Notes under the pieces: model-generated
Told to the model about the DNA's origin: nothing
Seen by the model: only the letters and a program-made list of their open reading frames with translations
The model's database searches: none
Program-made: the position numbers and the translations under genes
Shown: positions 7,331-8,543 of the stretch, one piece after another
Layout: each line of letters begins with the position of its first letter
Position numbering within the stretch: the stretch's first letter is position 1
Assembly: GCA_031266255.1 (NCBI GenBank)
Contig: JAISBK010000025.1
Location: 1 to 8,543, forward strand
DNA: 8,543 bases
Direction of reading: 5' to 3'
Origin: Treponema sp.
GTDB lineage: Bacteria > Spirochaetota > Spirochaetia > Treponematales > Breznakiellaceae

Positions 7331-7347
7331 ATTATTCGGGGTGTAAA

Positions 7348-7986
7348 ATGAAAGAATGGAATGATCTTGATTTAGGATGGAGAGCATCATTTGATAATGC
7401 TTGGGAAGCATTTAAATTAAATACTTCACCAATAGGATGTGTTATACAAAATGAAAATGGTAAAATCGTCGCCTCTGGAAAGAATATGATTTCTAGCCAG
7501 AATAGTAATGGAATGGTATTATTCAATAATAAATTGGCACATGCCGAAATAAACACAATATTATTATTAAATGAATCAAAACATCCTAATATTAGAAAAT
7601 ATACATTATATACGACATTAGAACCATGTATATTATGTTTTGGTGCAATGGTAATGGGGAATATACGTTTTTTAAAATTTGCTTCAAGAGATAAATTTGG
7701 CGGAGCCACATCAATAAACAAAACACATGATTATACGATGTCTAAAGGGATAAACATAGAAGGTCCAATAAATGGATTGGAATACATACAAATATGTTTA
7801 TTGAGTTATTCAGAAATGGAAAATCGTCCTGACAATTGTGAGCGTTTATTGGTTGACTGGGAAAGAGATTGTAAAGAAGGAGTCTTATTAGCAAGAGAAC
7901 TATATAGTAATAAAACTTTAAGAAGATACAGTAATGAAAATAAAAATATGGAATATGTTTATAACAAAATATTAGAGAAAATATAA
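7348..7986 (+). CDS. Zinc-dependent nucleoside/cytidine-type deaminase family protein
   Basis: The 212-residue product carries the deaminase zinc site: His65 and the proton-shuttling Glu67 in HAEINT, and Cys94 and Cys97 in LEPCILC. The upstream strand SPIGCVIQNENGKIVASGKN also fits the family (the PFGAVIV region in relatives). The fold covers tRNA adenosine deaminases, guanine deaminases and dCMP/CMP deaminases, and the substrate cannot be fixed. At about 212 residues it is longer than the usual 150-170, with an extra C-terminal stretch after ICLLSYSEME. I chose ATG 7348, with GGGGTG just upstream, over the in-frame ATG 7321, which lies within the promoter and would add nine residues. It is AT-rich like its cassette neighbours and is the only gene of cassette 2. 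Confidence 0.87.
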   Translation: MKEWNDLDLGWRASFDNAWEAFKLNTSPIGCVIQNENGKIVASGKNMISSQNSNGMVLFNNKLAHAEINTILLLNESKHPNIRKYTLYTTLEPCILCFGAMVMGNIRFLKFASRDKFGGATSINKTHDYTMSKGINIEGPINGLEYIQICLLSYSEMENRPDNCERLLVDWERDCKEGVLLARELYSNKTLRRYSNENKNMEYVYNKILEKI

Positions 7987-8000
7987 TACGGCAAAACTGC

Positions 8001-8167
8001 GCCTAACAGGTCTGTATATGCTCCGCCGCCTTTGGCGGCTCCGGGGTTCCATTCGCCTAGGTCGCTACGCTTCCACGGCTCATTCCACCCACATTTTTGC
8101 AGGGCTGCAAACCTACGGTTTGCTTATCCGCCCTGCAAAAACGTCATATACAGCCGGAACGTTATGT
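8001..8167 (+). repeat. attC-like site of cassette 2
   Basis: An imperfect palindrome of about 167 bases runs from R'' GCCTAAC (8001-8007) to R' GTTATGT (8161-8167). The arms CTGTATATG (8012-8020) and CATATACAG (8145-8153) are perfectly complementary; they differ from the first site at the same positions on both arms. The central hairpin GCAGGGC/GCCCTGC (8099-8105, 8130-8136) encloses GCAAACC/GGTTTGC (8107-8113, 8117-8123). A further hairpin GCCGCC-TTT-GGCGGC lies in the left part. A frame at 8018-8224 across the site is spurious. Confidence 0.85.
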
Positions 8168-8220
8168 GCAATTTGGTCTGAAATTTATTGGATAAAAATA
8201 ATAAATTTGTGTATAAGTGG

Positions 8221-8249
8221 TTGACAATATATTATTGTATGAATATAAT
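8221..8249 (+). promoter_or_regulatory. Consensus sigma-70 promoter inside cassette 3
   Basis: TTGACA (8221-8226), 17-base spacer, TATAAT (8244-8249), an exact consensus pair. It shares TGGTTGACAA with the cassette 1 promoter. Confidence 0.87.
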
Positions 8250-8267
8250 AAAAACGCCATTTTGCAA

Positions 8268-8287
8268 AATAATGTAAAGGCATTATT
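8268..8287 (+). repeat. Small hairpin in the cassette 3 leader
   Basis: AATAATG and CATTATT form a 7-base stem around a 6-base loop in the roughly 60-base untranslated leader, 16 bases before the GGAGG ribosome-binding site. It does not cover that site. It may be chance in AT-rich DNA. Confidence 0.25.
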
Positions 8288-8316
8288 CTGTAAAAACTTA
8301 AACGGAGGCAACTGAA

Positions 8317-8543
8317 ATGATGAAAAACCCACAAGAAACGATTGGAAATTTAATTGAAAAACAAACGGTAAGTTTTATAAGTTCCATTGATGAAAACGGT
8401 TTTCCCAATACAAAGGCAATGTTACCGCCTGTTAAAAGAGAGAGCATAAAAACATTTTATTGGCATACAAATTCTCCGTCAATGAGAATAAAACAATATA
8501 AAAATAATCCAAAGGCTTGTATATATTTTTATGACAAACGGTT
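8317..8543 (+). CDS. Pyridoxamine 5'-phosphate oxidase-like flavoprotein, N-terminal part (3' end outside window)
   Basis: Seventy-five full codons are visible. The pattern VSFISSIDENGFPNTKAML, then FYWHTNSPSMR, then KNNPKACIYFYDKR matches the split-barrel FMN-binding family that includes general stress protein 26-like proteins: a first strand with a DxNGxP turn, then a TxxxSxK/R segment that contacts FMN phosphate, then the NPKA strand. The role is probably an FMN- or F420-like redox function; members of this class are often annotated only as pyridoxamine oxidase family. Start ATG 8317 has GGAGG at 8304-8308, eight bases upstream; the adjacent ATG 8320 is also possible. The gene is AT-rich, like the other cassette genes. 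Confidence 0.85.
   Translation, partial: MMKNPQETIGNLIEKQTVSFISSIDENGFPNTKAMLPPVKRESIKTFYWHTNSPSMRIKQYKNNPKACIYFYDKR

Larger units (their letters stand above)
7264..8161 (+). mobile_element. Integron-type gene cassette 2 (deaminase)
   Basis: The 898-base unit lies between the G/TT points of the R' boxes at 7263 and 8161. The left junction GTTAGGCGCAATTTTGCC (7263-7280) is the reverse complement, with one mismatch, of GGCAAAACTGCGCCTAAC (7990-8007) at the start of its attC. It contains a promoter, one gene and one attC. Confidence 0.87.
8162..8543 (+). mobile_element. Integron-type gene cassette 3 (incomplete, pyridoxamine oxidase-like)
   Basis: It begins at the G/TT point of the attC before it and leaves the window before its own attC. 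The layout repeats that of cassettes 1 and 2: a leader with AAATTTATTGGATAA, a consensus promoter, a ribosome-binding site and an AT-rich gene on the plus strand. Confidence 0.75.

Noticed and set aside
7321..7347. Upstream ATG of the deaminase
   Set aside because: It lies before the expected transcription start and inside the promoter; ATG 7348 with GGGGTG upstream fits better.
7077..8180. CRISPR array or ordinary dispersed repeats
   Set aside because: The repeats are about 170 bases, palindromic, variable in the centre and separated by whole genes, which fits attC sites and not CRISPR.
8018..8224. Plus-strand frame of 68 codons between cassettes 2 and 3
   Set aside because: It covers the attC site and runs into the next promoter; not a gene.

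Overview
The window joins a conserved bacterial chromosomal region to the edge of a mobile gene-cassette array. On the minus strand, 1 to 5059 carries a protein quality-control operon in the transcriptional order tig, clpP, clpX, lon: trigger factor, the ClpP peptidase, its ClpX unfoldase and the Lon protease. The genes are packed with overlaps of 4 and 17 bases and a 44-base gap. Lon runs off the left edge just before its protease domain. Next comes a 327-base tig leader with two candidate promoters, then a minus-strand AMMECR1-family gene at 5387-5977. The gene order and the long attC-like sites further right recall Treponema-type spirochaetes, in which a chromosomal integron is known (Treponema denticola). 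That assignment is an inference by eye; no rRNA or taxonomic marker is present.

From about 6020 to 6457 there is no intact gene. I read pieces of a decayed, internally deleted IS256/Mutator-family transposase on the minus strand, broken by frameshifts and stops. After it comes the right half of an attC-like site whose left half is missing.

From 6459 to the right edge lies an integron-type cassette array, all genes on the plus strand: cassette 1 (6459-7263, GNAT acetyltransferase), cassette 2 (7264-8161, zinc-dependent nucleoside/cytidine-type deaminase) and the start of cassette 3 (8162 onward, pyridoxamine-phosphate-oxidase-like flavoprotein, cut by the window edge). Two complete attC-like sites of about 170-180 bases separate them. 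The proof is internal. The first 18 bases of each complete cassette, starting at the G/TT cleavage point, are the reverse complement (one mismatch each) of the R'' end of the attC that closes the same cassette. This is what excision as a circle and insertion at G/TT would produce. The cassette genes are strikingly AT-rich compared with the operon and with the GC-rich attC sites, which suggests transfer.

The most unusual point is that every cassette carries its own near-perfect sigma-70 promoter between the recombination point and the gene: TTGACA-17-TATAAT in cassettes 1 and 3, and TTGACA-17-TAAAAT in cassette 2. A similar short AT-rich leader precedes each promoter. The cassettes would therefore be expressed wherever they land, without an integron Pc promoter. 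No integrase gene or complete attI is visible. Either the array is a cluster of attC sites lacking an integrase, or the integrase lies outside the window.
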